NCBI RefSeq assembly: GCF_009857915.1
Contig: NZ_WWCM01000006.1
Span: 1-64,000 of the forward strand
Length of the DNA: 64,000 nt
Reading direction: 5' to 3'
Source: Duganella qianjiadongensis
GTDB lineage: Bacteria > Pseudomonadota > Gammaproteobacteria > Burkholderiales > Burkholderiaceae_D
The notes beneath the pieces are model-generated. The model searched no databases. It was given only the letters and a program-made list of their open reading frames with translations, and was not told the origin of the DNA. Positions 16,825-26,346 of the stretch are shown here, piece by piece; position 1 is the stretch's first letter; the number at the start of each line of letters is the position of its first letter. The position numbers and the translations under genes are program-made.

Positions 16825-17700
16825 ATGACGTATTGTGTCGGTATGCGCCTGAACGCCGGGCTGGTTTTTCTTTCGGATTCACGCACCAACGCGGGGGTGG
16901 ATCAGGTGGGTACTTTCCGCAAAATGAGTGTGTTCGAGATTCCGGGCGAGCGCATGATGGTGATGATGACGGCGGGGAATCTGTCGATTTCGCAGTCGAT
17001 ACGCCAGCTCATTTCTGAAAGTCACGGCGAGGACGGGCGTAGCATCTGGAATGTCGCGAACATGCATGAAGCGGCCAGGATGGTCGGCGATGCGGTGCGG
17101 CAGGTGCATGCGCGCGAAGCCAAGGCGCTGGCAGAGTTCGGCATCGATTTCAATGTCAGCATTATCTTCGGCGGCCAGATCGGCGACGAGCGTTGCCGCC
17201 TGTTCCAGATATATGCGGCAGGTAACTTTATCGAAGCGCACGACGAGAATACCTATTTCCAGATCGGTGAAGCCAAGTATGGCAAGCCGATTATCGATCG
17301 CGTGGTGGCGCCTACAACCAGCCTGGACGATGCGGCCAAGTGTGCCCTGATCTCGATGGATTCTACGCTGCGTTCCAATGTTTCGGTGGGCTTGCCGCTG
17401 GACCTGCTGGTGTATGAAAGCGGGAAACTGGCGGTGACCCATTTTGTCACGATAGACGAACGCAATCAGTATTTCCAGATGATCCGCAATACCTGGGGGC
17501 ATCAGCTCAAGCGCGTGTTCGAGGGGCTGGAGTATCCAGTCTGGGATGCAGCACCCGAAAGCACTGCCCATGTACTGCATAGCGCCACGACGGCCAGCCG
17601 GCCGGTACGCGTTACGCCACCGGCCGGTGTTGCCCTCCCCGCCGCACAGCGCGCGCCGATCCAGACCCTGACTCAGCAGTTTCACGACGGACAGCAATAA
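16825..17700 (+). CDS. Anbu, proteasome-related N-terminal-nucleophile hydrolase
   Basis: 291 residues of the Anbu (ancestral beta subunit) family of proteasome-like proteins. After Met removal the N-terminus is Thr (MTYCVGMRL). The aspartate in SDSRTNAG and lysine in TFRKM stand where proteasome beta subunits and HslV have their catalytic Asp17 and Lys33. FNVSIIFGGQ and the C-terminal region are also family-like. Known Anbu proteins form open spiral or ring-like assemblies, and their gene sits with ATP-grasp, alpha-E and transglutaminase genes exactly as here (established co-occurrence). The ATG at 16825 is chosen so that Thr2 becomes the nucleophile. The C-terminal 30 residues are Pro/Ala-rich. 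Natural substrates are unknown. Confidence 0.92.
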   Translation: MTYCVGMRLNAGLVFLSDSRTNAGVDQVGTFRKMSVFEIPGERMMVMMTAGNLSISQSIRQLISESHGEDGRSIWNVANMHEAARMVGDAVRQVHAREAKALAEFGIDFNVSIIFGGQIGDERCRLFQIYAAGNFIEAHDENTYFQIGEAKYGKPIIDRVVAPTTSLDDAAKCALISMDSTLRSNVSVGLPLDLLVYESGKLAVTHFVTIDERNQYFQMIRNTWGHQLKRVFEGLEYPVWDAAPESTAHVLHSATTASRPVRVTPPAGVALPAAQRAPIQTLTQQFHDGQQ

Positions 17701-17764
17701 TCCGCCTAGGATAGGGAGCAAGGGCTATTATTAGCATAAGTTCCTATTCGTCCTGGAGTATTGC

Positions 17765-18142
17765 ATGTCGGAAGTAAGTATTTTCTCGGTTGATTCCTTG
17801 CTCAAATATATGGGCAATGATGACAAGGCGCGCGCGATGGTGGGCAAGATTGTGGCCGATGCCTGCGCTCCCGGAATGGAACCGCTGCTTCTGGCGGGTA
17901 CGGCCATCCGCGAGGGACGCTTTGCCGAAGCGGGGAAGATCCTTCATACCTTGCGCGGCGCCATCGGTACGCTGGGCGCAAAGCGGCTGGTCTCGGCCTC
18001 GCTTGCTCTCGAGCAGGCTTTGCTAGGCCAGAACCCGGATCAAGTCCCTATGCTGTTTGCTAATGTGGAAGCGGAATACCGTCTGGTATTGCACGCGGCG
18101 GAGCACTGGTTGCGCCAGAATGCTTCCGGTTTGCTCGGCTAA
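17765..18142 (+). CDS. Stand-alone HPt phosphotransfer protein
   Basis: 125 residues forming a single Hpt four-helix domain. The phospho-accepting histidine is in LHTLRGAIGTLG (about residue 61), with Arg in place of the usual Lys. GGAG lies seven bases before the ATG. There is no kinase or receiver gene next to it, so it is an orphan HPt. It lies 64 bases after Anbu on the same strand and could be co-transcribed. It might serve hybrid kinases that lack an HPt, such as the one at 40539-44126 (inference). Confidence 0.85.
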   Translation: MSEVSIFSVDSLLKYMGNDDKARAMVGKIVADACAPGMEPLLLAGTAIREGRFAEAGKILHTLRGAIGTLGAKRLVSASLALEQALLGQNPDQVPMLFANVEAEYRLVLHAAEHWLRQNASGLLG

Positions 18143-18481
18143 TCATTGCTTATTGCTCAATATTTTTGTTAATTTGTGTATGCTGCGTCGCGGCGTAGGC
18201 CTTGCTACAGGCTGGCGTTTTGCACATTAACGAATCGTTACAATTGTTACTCCCATTACGACTGTATCAACCGGACAGAAGGTGGCTTCGTGCTAACATG
18301 CTTCTCGACTGATGCAGCGCCCTCTGGGCGAGGTCTTGAACGCTCGCTGCATCTTTCCCGGTAAAAGAATATCGTATGTGGACAAGCATTGTTCAGTAGG
18401 CAATTTGCTTTGGCGCAAGTATAATGGTGCAGTGCGTCGTGATGACCCCTAATCCCAGTGTTAATCACAGGTTGAAACTCT
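18143..18481 (+). other. Intergenic region with a structured element, no gene seen
   Basis: About 340 bp without a convincing frame. It holds a TATAAT (18420-18425) about 60 bases upstream of the next gene, without a good -35, and the extended hairpin described separately at 18311-18353. No tRNA is visible. Confidence 0.6.
18311..18353 (+). ncRNA. Candidate structured RNA element or attenuator
   Basis: GATGCAGCG and CGCTGCATC pair perfectly (9 bp) around 25 bases that themselves can form CCTC/GAGG. TTTCCC follows. It stands about 130 bases upstream of the Sel1 lipoprotein gene and 170 bases beyond the HPt gene. It could be a terminator of a longer transcript, a small RNA or a leader structure. 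Nothing identifies a known class. Confidence 0.25.
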
Positions 18482-18895
18482 ATGGAATTATTCAATAAGT
18501 CAGGTGTGCTGATTTCATCTCTGCTGGTGCTGGTGGGCGCTTTGATTGCCTGTCAGGCCAAGGAAGATGCAATTCCGCCTTCGACAGTTATTGAAGCAGC
18601 GGCTATGCAACTGGGTACGCAAGGCCACCGCGCTGCCGAGCGGCGGTTGCAGGAGTGGGCCGATCTCGGTTCGCCTGTAGCACAGCGCGAATTGGCTCTC
18701 CGATATGTGAGCATCCCTTCCAAGCGCAACGAAGCGCGCCAGCTATTCGAGCGCGCAGCCGGTGCCGGCGATGCCCAAGCTGTGATTAATCTTGCCGGCC
18801 TGTATCAGACTTCCGCTCTGCCCTCTTCCAGTTCGGCCATCGCTGGTGGTCGTGCTCTGAAAGAAGTTAGCAACGCCAGCTATCTGCCGCATTAA
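18482..18895 (+). CDS. Small Sel1-repeat putative lipoprotein
   Basis: 137 residues. A hydrophobic N-terminal segment (about 8-23) ends in LIAC, an acceptable lipobox, so Cys24 may be lipidated after cleavage. The body carries about two Sel1/TPR-like helical hairpins (WADLGSPVAQRELALRY and FERAAGAGDAQAVINLAGLY), which usually mediate protein contacts. The C-terminal 25 residues are Ser/Ala-rich. No strong ribosome binding site was seen. It converges with the epimerase gene across 18 bases. The function is unknown. Confidence 0.65.
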   Translation: MELFNKSGVLISSLLVLVGALIACQAKEDAIPPSTVIEAAAMQLGTQGHRAAERRLQEWADLGSPVAQRELALRYVSIPSKRNEARQLFERAAGAGDAQAVINLAGLYQTSALPSSSSAIAGGRALKEVSNASYLPH

Positions 18896-18913
18896 GCAGA
18901 CCAGCCTCCCGTA

Positions 18914-19969
18914 TCACGCCGCTTGGCGGTTGGACAGATACCAGTTCACAGTTTGCTGTAGGCCGCGCCGCAAGTCATGCGTGGGCTGGTAGCCCAGCAG
19001 TTGTGCCGCCTTGCTGATGTCCGCGTGGGAGTGTTTTACATCGCCGGCGCGAAAGTCACGGAATTGCGCCTGCAGCGGGATGGCCCTAGCTGTGTGAGAA
19101 GCCAGCAATTCTGCCAGTAAGCTGTGCAATTCGCGCAGAGGGGTTCTCTGCCCCACCGCAATGTTATATATCTGATCGCAGGCGTCGGCGCGCTCGCATA
19201 CGGCCGCCAACAGATTAGCCTGTACAACGTTCTCGACAAAACAGAAGTCCCGGCTGGTCTCGCCATCGCCAAAAATGATGGGGGCTTGCCCCTGTCGCAG
19301 CGCTTCGATAAAACATGGAATTACAGCGGCATACGCTCCCGAAGGATCCTGGCGAGGACCATATACATTGAAGTAGCGCAAACCTATACTTCGCAGCCCA
19401 TAGCAGCGCTGGTAAAGGCGGGCGTACTGTTCGTCGATCTGTTTGCTCAGCGCATACGGTGACAAGGCATTGCCGCTTGCGGTTTCCCGCTTGGGTAGTT
19501 CGGCATGGTCACCATAGGTGGCGCTGGAACTGGCGTAGACTAATTTCTTTACTTGCGTCTGCCGGATGGCTTCCAGCATGTTGATAAAGCCCGAAACATT
19601 GATCTGGAAACAGGTCTGTGGCTCATGCAGCGAGCGTGTCACGCTACCCAGCGCTGCCTGATGCAGCACATAGTCGGCGTCGCGGCATGCTGCGAGGCAG
19701 AACGATGGTATGCGGATATCCCCTTCCAGCAGGCGGAAATTGCGCCAGTTTTCCGCCCCGGCCAGTGCCGCTACCTGTGTCAGATTTTCCCGCCGGCCGG
19801 TCAGAAAGTTATCGATGCCGGTGACAGACTGCCCGAGCTGGAGTAAAGCCAGTACCAGATTCGATCCGATGAACCCGGCAGCTCCCGTTATCAGCCAGCG
19901 TTCCGGGCGCGCCTGCAGCTGCTCGCGTACGCGTTGATAGTGATTGTCCTCGATCATGTCGGCCGCCAT
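18914..19969 (-). CDS. UDP-N-acetylglucosamine 4-epimerase (WbpP/TviC type)
   Basis: 351 residues of the extended short-chain dehydrogenase family. The NAD-binding motif is TGAAGFIGSNL, the catalytic Ser/Tyr/Lys appear in ASSSATYGD and SPYALSK, and RYFNVYGPRQDP is typical of WbpP/TviC-like UDP-GlcNAc epimerases. The product would be UDP-GalNAc for surface polysaccharide. The start at 19969 has GGAG six bases upstream and overlaps the stop of the fused gene before it (TGATG), so translation is coupled. Its usual partner, the UDP-sugar 6-dehydrogenase, survives here only as the C-terminal part of the upstream fusion. Confidence 0.85.
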   Translation of the reverse strand: MAADMIEDNHYQRVREQLQARPERWLITGAAGFIGSNLVLALLQLGQSVTGIDNFLTGRRENLTQVAALAGAENWRNFRLLEGDIRIPSFCLAACRDADYVLHQAALGSVTRSLHEPQTCFQINVSGFINMLEAIRQTQVKKLVYASSSATYGDHAELPKRETASGNALSPYALSKQIDEQYARLYQRCYGLRSIGLRYFNVYGPRQDPSGAYAAVIPCFIEALRQGQAPIIFGDGETSRDFCFVENVVQANLLAAVCERADACDQIYNIAVGQRTPLRELHSLLAELLASHTARAIPLQAQFRDFRAGDVKHSHADISKAAQLLGYQPTHDLRRGLQQTVNWYLSNRQAA

Positions 19970-21939
19970 CACAATCTCCACACGTGCCGGCCAGTAGCCA
20001 GCATGGCGGGCATATCGAATTGACCTTTCAGGTCTATCAGACAGCCGTCGTTACGCAGCCGGCTACATAGTTCGCTGATGGGGCGTTGCAGCAATGTTCT
20101 ATGCGGCACTGCGCAGATCATGGCATCCGCTACGGGGAGTTCCTGCCAGCGCTGTAATTGCACGCCGTATTCATGAACCGCCTCTTCCGGATCGGCGACG
20201 GGGTCATGCACGAGAACTTCCACCCCGAACGATTGCAGTTCTGTAATAAGATCCGCCACCTTCGAATTGCGCAGGTCTGGGCAATTTTCCTTGAACGTCA
20301 GACCCAGCACGATGACCGTAGCGCCCTTGATGCGTAGATTGGCTTGCACCATCAGCTTGATGGTGCGTTCTGCGACAAATTTTGCCATGCTGTCGTTGAT
20401 CTTGCGGCCTGCCAGAATGACGTCCGGATGGTAGCCCAGCTTCTGCGCTTTATGGATCAGATAATACGGATCTACTCCAATGCAGTGCCCGCCAACTAGT
20501 CCGGGCTGGAACGGCAGGAAGTTCCATTTTGAAGCGGCAGCCTTGAGTACCTCATGCGTATCTATCTGTAACCGGTCAAAGATGATCGCAAGCTCGTTCA
20601 TGAGTGCGATATTCAGGTCACGCTGCGTGTTCTCGATTACCTTTGCAGCCTCGGCTACCATGGACAAGCCGTCTTCCATGCTGGCACCGTAGCGGTAGCG
20701 CACCTGTGCCAATCCGGTAATGCCGGGCTTGATGCTGTGCCGCACGTTGTAATATGCAGTCTGGTCGCTCAGGCGGCTAACGAAGTAGGCACGCTCCGGC
20801 CTGGGACCGACAAAGCTCATTTCGCCCCGCAGTACGTTGAGCATCTGAGGCAGTTCGTCTATCCTGAGGCGGCGCAGCCAGTAGCCCACCCGGGTGATAC
20901 GGGGGTCGTTTTCCAGCGCCCAGCGCGGTTGGCCATCGCGCTCGGCGTCGGCACGCATGCTGCGGAACTTCAGCACGCGGAACGGCCGGTTGTTACGGCC
21001 GATGCGCTCCTGCTGATAAAACACCTGGCCGCCATCTTCCAGCCAGATAGCCAGCGCAGCGATCAGCATGATGGGAGCCGCGAGCAGACCAATCAGAGCG
21101 CTGGCCAGTAGGTCGACGGCGCGCTTCACACCGGCTCTGAGCAGATTCTGCTTGAAGCCGCCACCAAAGATCAGATAGCTGGGCTGCAGTGCATCAAGCC
21201 GGATCTGGCAGGCTTCGCGTTCGAAGAAAGTTGCCGCGTCAGTGATCGCAACGCCGCCCAGCGCACAATCAAGCAGCTGGTGTACGGGAAGCCCGCCGCC
21301 ACGCCTATCCCCTACCGAGACTATGATCTCATCGGCGCTGTGGCGGCGTGCCAGTGCAAGCAGTGATGGCTCGGCAGGCAGCAGCATGGAACGGGGCACG
21401 CAGATATCTTCCCCCTGTACAGCTACGAAACCCAGCACTTTAAAGGGATGGAAGCCACCACCGGCAGCGGCCAGTGCCAGACATTCACGTGCTGTTGTGC
21501 CCTGTCCGATGACAATCAAGCGCTGCTCAAGCAAACGCGACTGAACTGAGGTGAAAACCAATAGACGCGTACCCAGCACCGCCAGCCCGCCCAGCAGAAA
21601 GACCGCTGCACTGACATGACCGAGATGATGGCCAGGCAATATGGTGGCAAGCAGATTCTGCAGGCAGAACGCCAGAGCCAGCGCAGGCAGTATGCGGATC
21701 AAGGTGCTGCGCATATCAGCGCGGGTCTGGCTAGGCTGATACATCCCTAGCGTACCCATGCTCGCCACCATCGCCAGAGCATAGCCTAGTCCGGTTCCAT
21801 ATACCTGTTGTGGCAGGAAATACTTTCCGGCCAGCCACCACGGCGAACTGAGGACGGCGACCAGAAGCAATGCCATCAGTTCCAGCAGCAGTAACAGAAA
21901 GGCAATTTTTGATACGTAATGGTGAAAGATGCGGATCAC
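19969..21939 (-). CDS. Fusion: PEP-CTERM-type polyprenyl-phosphate sugar transferase joined to C-terminal part of a UDP-sugar 6-dehydrogenase
   Basis: 656 residues from a GTG at 21939 with AGGGAGG five bases upstream. Residues 1-420 are a membrane sugar transferase: N-terminal transmembrane helices, a Rossmann-like middle, a further hydrophobic helix (LLASALIGLLAAPIMLIAAL) and the cytoplasmic catalytic part (FYQQERIGR, KFRSMRADAE, GYWLRRLRIDELPQ, SFVGPRPER, PGITGLAQV). From about residue 421 (near base 20675) it becomes the WbpO/TviB family: VAEAAKVIENTQRDLN, then GGHCIGVDPYYL with the catalytic cysteine, then GLTFKENCPDLRN. The NAD-binding N-terminal domain (about 190 residues) is absent, as is the last part of the transferase. 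I infer an in-frame deletion joined two neighbouring genes. Transferase activity is possible; dehydrogenase activity is unlikely. Confidence 0.85.
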   Translation of the reverse strand: MIRIFHHYVSKIAFLLLLLELMALLLVAVLSSPWWLAGKYFLPQQVYGTGLGYALAMVASMGTLGMYQPSQTRADMRSTLIRILPALALAFCLQNLLATILPGHHLGHVSAAVFLLGGLAVLGTRLLVFTSVQSRLLEQRLIVIGQGTTARECLALAAAGGGFHPFKVLGFVAVQGEDICVPRSMLLPAEPSLLALARRHSADEIIVSVGDRRGGGLPVHQLLDCALGGVAITDAATFFEREACQIRLDALQPSYLIFGGGFKQNLLRAGVKRAVDLLASALIGLLAAPIMLIAALAIWLEDGGQVFYQQERIGRNNRPFRVLKFRSMRADAERDGQPRWALENDPRITRVGYWLRRLRIDELPQMLNVLRGEMSFVGPRPERAYFVSRLSDQTAYYNVRHSIKPGITGLAQVRYRYGASMEDGLSMVAEAAKVIENTQRDLNIALMNELAIIFDRLQIDTHEVLKAAASKWNFLPFQPGLVGGHCIGVDPYYLIHKAQKLGYHPDVILAGRKINDSMAKFVAERTIKLMVQANLRIKGATVIVLGLTFKENCPDLRNSKVADLITELQSFGVEVLVHDPVADPEEAVHEYGVQLQRWQELPVADAMICAVPHRTLLQRPISELCSRLRNDGCLIDLKGQFDMPAMLATGRHVWRL

Positions 21940-22061
21940 GATGCCCTCCCTGTAACGGGCCAGACGATGCTGTCGATGATGAGCGCGTCGCATTTTCAGA
22001 CCTTGAGCGGCCACAATGGGCTCTGCGGTTGAACGAAATCGGGACAAGTTTGGGCTCAGAT

Positions 22062-22091
22062 ATGACAGCCGCATGACAAATGGTCTATAGT
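22062..22091 (+). promoter_or_regulatory. Possible nadB promoter
   Basis: ATGACA (22062-22067) and TATAGT (22086-22091) are 18 bp apart, placing a start site near 22098, about 24 bases before the nadB ATG. It is supported only by match to the sigma-70 pattern. Confidence 0.4.
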
Positions 22092-22121
22092 CATGGGTCT
22101 TTACTGTATTCAAGCGGAATC

Positions 22122-23732
22122 ATGAAATTTGATGTTGCAATTGTCGGCAGTGGATTGGCCGGCCTGTCAGTCGCCTTGCATCTGGCGGAAACGCGCACTG
22201 TCGCGATCATTTCCAAGCGCGCCCTGAAGGACGGGGCCAGTAACTGGGCACAGGGCGGCATTGCTGCCGTGCTAGATTCTGGCGATAGCCACAAGCAGCA
22301 CATCGATGACACCCTGATTGCCGGTGGCGGCCTGTGTGACGAAGGAGCTACCCGCTTTATCGTCGAGCATGGACGCGAAGCCATCGAGTGGCTGATCGAA
22401 CAGGGCGTGCCTTTCACCCGCGACGATACGGCCGAGCTGGGCTTCCACCTGACCCGCGAAGGTGGCCACAGCCAGCGCCGCATCATCCATGCCGCCGATG
22501 CCACCGGCCATGCCGTGCAGGTAACGCTGGAAGAAAAAGTGCGCGCCCATCCGAACATCACCCTGTTCGAGCACCATTGCGCAATTGACCTGATCACCTC
22601 GGATAAGCTCAATCCCGTCAAGAAAAACAGCCAGCCCAAGTGTGTAGGCCTGTACGTACAGGATGAAAAGTCCGGTCAGGTACTGACCTTTGCCGCCGAA
22701 CATACTGTGATGGCAACGGGCGGCGCCGGCAAAGTCTATCTGTACACCACCAACCCCGATACGGCCAGCGGCGATGGTATCGCCATGGCCTGGCGTGCCG
22801 GTTGCCGCGTATCGAACATGGAATTCATCCAGTTCCATCCGACCTGTCTGTATCACCCTTATGCCAAATCCTTCCTGATTACGGAAGCCATACGGGGCGA
22901 AGGCGGGCTGCTCAAGCTGCCGCCGGAGGCTGGCGCTTCGGCCGGCAAGCGCTTCATGCTGGCCCATGACGAACGGGCCGAGCTGGCGCCGCGCGATGTG
23001 GTGGCCCGTGCCATCGACTTCGAAATCAAGAAGCGCGGTCTGGACTATGTCCACCTCGACATCAGCCACAAACCGGCCGATTTCCTGATCGAGCATTTCC
23101 CGACGATTTACGCGCGCTGCCTGGAGCTGGGCATCGACATCACCAAGGAGCCGATTCCTATCGTGCCGGCCGCGCACTACACCTGCGGCGGCGTGGTCAC
23201 CGATCTGTATGGCCGCACCGACCTGCCCGGCCTGTACGCCGTGGGCGAGACCGCCTGCACCGGCCTGCATGGTGCCAATCGTCTGGCCAGTAACTCGCTG
23301 CTCGAATGCGTGGTCATCGGGCGTGCCTGCGCTACCGACATCGCCAGCAAGGAAAAAGGCGAAGTGCCCTACCTGCCGGACTGGGACGAGAGCCGCGTGA
23401 CCGATGCCGATGAAGAAGTGGTCATCGCCCACAACTGGGATGAACTGCGCCGTTTCATGTGGAATTATGTCGGTATCGTCCGCACCACCAAACGGCTGGA
23501 ACGGGCCCAGCACCGGATTGCCTTGCTCAAGGAAGAAATCGACGAGTACTACCAGAACTTCCGCATTACCCATGATCTGCTGGAGTTGCGCAATCTGGTC
23601 GATGTGGCCGGCCTGATCGTCAATAGCGCCTTGCAGCGGCACGAAAGCCGTGGCCTGCACTTCAGCCGCGACTATCCGGAAACCCTGCCCAAGGCGCTGC
23701 CCAGCATCCTGACGCCCCACCGCCGCAAATAG
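22122..23732 (+). CDS. nadB: L-aspartate oxidase
   Basis: 536 residues (E. coli NadB is 540). It oxidises L-aspartate to iminoaspartate, the first step of de novo NAD synthesis, in the cytoplasm. The FAD-binding start is [14 protein letters not shown], followed by [18 protein letters not shown] and [16 protein letters not shown] are strongly conserved flavin and active-site segments. The ATG at 22122 begins the FAD motif; the upstream frame is unsupported. The gene shares the neighbourhood with nadC and nadA, which lie on the opposite strand across a GNAT gene. Confidence 0.97.
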   Translation: MKFDVAIVGSGLAGLSVALHLAETRTVAIISKRALKDGASNWAQGGIAAVLDSGDSHKQHIDDTLIAGGGLCDEGATRFIVEHGREAIEWLIEQGVPFTRDDTAELGFHLTREGGHSQRRIIHAADATGHAVQVTLEEKVRAHPNITLFEHHCAIDLITSDKLNPVKKNSQPKCVGLYVQDEKSGQVLTFAAEHTVMATGGAGKVYLYTTNPDTASGDGIAMAWRAGCRVSNMEFIQFHPTCLYHPYAKSFLITEAIRGEGGLLKLPPEAGASAGKRFMLAHDERAELAPRDVVARAIDFEIKKRGLDYVHLDISHKPADFLIEHFPTIYARCLELGIDITKEPIPIVPAAHYTCGGVVTDLYGRTDLPGLYAVGETACTGLHGANRLASNSLLECVVIGRACATDIASKEKGEVPYLPDWDESRVTDADEEVVIAHNWDELRRFMWNYVGIVRTTKRLERAQHRIALLKEEIDEYYQNFRITHDLLELRNLVDVAGLIVNSALQRHESRGLHFSRDYPETLPKALPSILTPHRRK

Positions 23733-23750
23733 GCGGCGCCAATATAAGGT

Positions 23751-24287
23751 ATGAGCATGATCGCCTTGCGTACTGCCCTTGCAACCGACATTCCTGCAAT
23801 GGAAGCGCTGATTGCCCGCTCAGGCATAGAACTAAGCGAGGGCTACTACACGCCCGAGCAGGCGCAGGCCATCACCCGCCACGTGTTCGGGGTCGATACC
23901 CAGCTGGTGGCGGACCATACCTATTTTGTGATCGAACAGGCCGGCGAGCTGCTGGCCTGTGGCGGCTGGAGCAAGCGCGCCACGCTGTTCGGCGCCGACC
24001 GCACCAAACAAGGGGCGGATCCCCTGCTCGATCCGGCCACCCAGCCGGCACGCATACGGGCATTTTTCGTCCATCCTCAGGCCGCGCGGCGCGGTCTGGG
24101 CCGCCAGTTGCTCGAACATTGCAGTAATGCGGCAGCGGCAGGCGGTTTTCACCGGCTGGAGCTGGCCGCCACCCTGCCCGGCGTGCCGCTCTACCGGGCC
24201 TGCGGTTTCAGCGAAATCGAAGCGTTCGAAATTCCCCTGCCCGGCCCGATCAAAGTCGGGCTGGTCAGAATGGGCAAGGACATCTAG
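23751..24287 (+). CDS. GNAT family N-acetyltransferase
   Basis: 178 residues. The acetyl-CoA-binding segment is FFVHPQAARRGLGRQLLEHC (motif A), with GGWSKRATLF before and YRACGFSEIE after, all typical of GNAT enzymes. It follows nadB by 18 bases with a TAAGG site, so it may be co-transcribed. ATG at 23757 is a second possible start. The substrate is unknown. It converges with nadC, with only six bases between stops. Confidence 0.85.
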   Translation: MSMIALRTALATDIPAMEALIARSGIELSEGYYTPEQAQAITRHVFGVDTQLVADHTYFVIEQAGELLACGGWSKRATLFGADRTKQGADPLLDPATQPARIRAFFVHPQAARRGLGRQLLEHCSNAAAAGGFHRLELAATLPGVPLYRACGFSEIEAFEIPLPGPIKVGLVRMGKDI

Positions 24288-24293
24288 CGGGAA

Positions 24294-25160
24294 TTAGCCG
24301 ATGATGCGCAGCGAATAGTCGGTTGCGCGTACGTCTTTGGTCAGGCTGCCGATGGAAATCCGGTCCACCCCCGTCTCGGCTATCGCCCGTACGGTAGCGA
24401 AATTGATGCCGCCGGAAGCTTCCAGCAGCGCGCGGCCAGCATTGCGCTGTACCGCATCGCGCATCATATCGAGACTGAAGTTATCGAGCAGAATAGACAC
24501 GGCACCCGCCGCCAGCGCTTCTTCCAGTTCGGCGATAGACTCCACTTCCACCTGTATCGACACGCCCTTGTTCAGCGCCTGCGCCGCATGCACTGCCGGC
24601 GTAATGCCGCCAGCCGCCGCGATATGGTTTTCCTTGATCAGGATACCGTCGTACAGAGCCAGCCGCTGATTCTGGCCGCCACCGACGCGCACCGCATACT
24701 TCTGCGCCAGACGCATGCCGGGCAGCGTTTTGCGGGTATCGAGGATGGCGGCACGGGTACCGGCGATCACTTCGACGTACTTGCGCGTCACGCTGGCGAC
24801 GCCGGACAGCAGTTGCAGGAAATTCAGCGCTGCCCGCTCTCCGGTCAGCAAAGCACGCGCGGGGCCATGCAGTGTGCAGACCGGCGTATCGGCCTGCATC
24901 AGATCACCTTCGGCATAGTGCCATTCGATCTCGATGCCGGCCTGCATGCAGTTCATCACCCCTTCGAACCACGGCGCGCCGCACAGCACCGCCTGTTCGC
25001 GTACGGTCACGCGGGCGGTCGCGCGGCCACCTTCCGGCACCAGCAGGCCAGTCAGATCGCCCGTGCCTACATCTTCCAGCAAGGCCGACAGCAGATTGGC
25101 TTCAAAGGCAGATTTAAGCGCCTCGTCAAACGGCGCAAAATGGTTGATCAGCGTACTCAT
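24294..25160 (-). CDS. nadC: Quinolinate phosphoribosyltransferase (decarboxylating)
   Basis: 288 residues, normal length. It converts quinolinate and PRPP to nicotinate mononucleotide. Conserved segments are [33 protein letters not shown] with the substrate-binding Arg/Lys residues, [20 protein letters not shown], and [20 protein letters not shown]. Its ATG overlaps the nadA stop (ATGA), so nadA-nadC form a coupled operon. Confidence 0.97.
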   Translation of the reverse strand: MSTLINHFAPFDEALKSAFEANLLSALLEDVGTGDLTGLLVPEGGRATARVTVREQAVLCGAPWFEGVMNCMQAGIEIEWHYAEGDLMQADTPVCTLHGPARALLTGERAALNFLQLLSGVASVTRKYVEVIAGTRAAILDTRKTLPGMRLAQKYAVRVGGGQNQRLALYDGILIKENHIAAAGGITPAVHAAQALNKGVSIQVEVESIAELEEALAAGAVSILLDNFSLDMMRDAVQRNAGRALLEASGGINFATVRAIAETGVDRISIGSLTKDVRATDYSLRIIG

Positions 25161-26302
25161 GCCGGACCTATTCCTGAAAACAGCTGGCCTTCCTTGGCCA
25201 GATCGGCACCGGCCTGCACACGCGCCTTCTTGGCGGCGGCGAAGTCCAGCATGCGGGTAATCGAGGTCACCGCTTGCTGGCCTATGGCCGGATCGACGTG
25301 AATTTCGTTGGCGCTGCTATGCTCCATATTCTCCAGCAGATCAACCAGATTCTGCAGACCGTTCATCGCCATCCACGGGCAGTGCGCACAGCTCTTGCAG
25401 GTAGCGCTATTGCCGGCGGTTGGCGCTTCGATGAAGCGCTTGCCCGGCGCGGCAGCACGCATCTTGTGCAGTATGCCGTTATCGGTGGCGACGATGAAGG
25501 TGTCCGCCGGCGAATTGACGGCCGCATCGATGATCTGGGTGGTGGAGCCCACCACATCAGCCAGCGCCACCACATTGGCCGGCGATTCCGGATGCACCAG
25601 TATTTTCGCTTGCGGATATTGCGCCTTCAGCAGTTCCAGTTCGACGCCTTTGAATTCGTCATGCACGAGGCAGGAACCCTGCCACAGCAGCATGTCGGCG
25701 CCGGTTTTCTGCTGGATGTAGGAACCCAGATGCTTGTCCGGCGCCCACAGTATCTTTTTGCCCTGCGCGTGCAGGTGGGCCACGATATCGAGGCCGATGG
25801 ACGAAGTCACCATCCAGTCGGCCCGTGCTTTGACGGCGGCACTGGTGTTGGCATACACCACCACCGCGCGGTCCGGATGGGCATCGCAGAAGGCAGTGAA
25901 TTCGTCCGCCGGGCAGCCCAGATCGAGCGAACAGGTGGCGTCCAGATCCGGCATCAGGATACGCTTTTCCGGGCTGAGGATTTTCGCCGTTTCGCCCATG
26001 AAGCGCACGCCAGCCACGATCAGCGTCTGGGCGCTGTGGTCGCGGCCAAAGCGGGCCATTTCCAGCGAGTCGGACACACAGCCGCCCGTCTCTTCCGCCA
26101 GATCCTGCAGATCGGCATCCACATAGTAGTGCGACACCAGCACGGCCTGCTTTTCCTTCAGCAGTTGCTTGATGCGCTGTTTCAGGGTGCTACGCTGGTC
26201 CGCCGTGAGCGGAGCCGGCGTACGCGCCCACGCATGGGCGGTGCAGCTGGCGCCGTCCTGCGGGTGCTCGTACTCGACGGGCTTGATTTCGATGGTATGC
26301 AT
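25157..26302 (-). CDS. nadA: Quinolinate synthase A
   Basis: 381 residues. It condenses iminoaspartate and dihydroxyacetone phosphate to quinolinate and carries a [4Fe-4S] cluster. Candidate cluster cysteines are in [25 protein letters not shown] and [34 protein letters not shown] and [19 protein letters not shown] are typical. The start at 26302 is accepted although its ribosome binding site is weak. With nadB nearby, the window encodes the whole aspartate-to-NaMN route. Confidence 0.97.
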   Translation of the reverse strand: MHTIEIKPVEYEHPQDGASCTAHAWARTPAPLTADQRSTLKQRIKQLLKEKQAVLVSHYYVDADLQDLAEETGGCVSDSLEMARFGRDHSAQTLIVAGVRFMGETAKILSPEKRILMPDLDATCSLDLGCPADEFTAFCDAHPDRAVVVYANTSAAVKARADWMVTSSIGLDIVAHLHAQGKKILWAPDKHLGSYIQQKTGADMLLWQGSCLVHDEFKGVELELLKAQYPQAKILVHPESPANVVALADVVGSTTQIIDAAVNSPADTFIVATDNGILHKMRAAAPGKRFIEAPTAGNSATCKSCAHCPWMAMNGLQNLVDLLENMEHSSANEIHVDPAIGQQAVTSITRMLDFAAAKKARVQAGADLAKEGQLFSGIGPA

Positions 26303-26346
26303 GCTACTCGCTTGAAACGGGGGTAACGTTAAACCGGCAGCCGGAC

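Noticed and set aside
18914-21939. A complete exopolysaccharide cluster
   Set aside because: Only the fusion gene and an epimerase are present; no glycosyltransferases, flippase, polymerase or export genes adjoin.
21940-22113. Longer start for the fused sugar transferase
   Set aside because: The added residues are basic and not family-like, while the GTG at 21939 has AGGGAGG and starts the typical membrane segment.
22272-23720. A 482-codon open frame antisense to nadB
   Set aside because: It has no ribosome binding site or family features, and nadB is certain.
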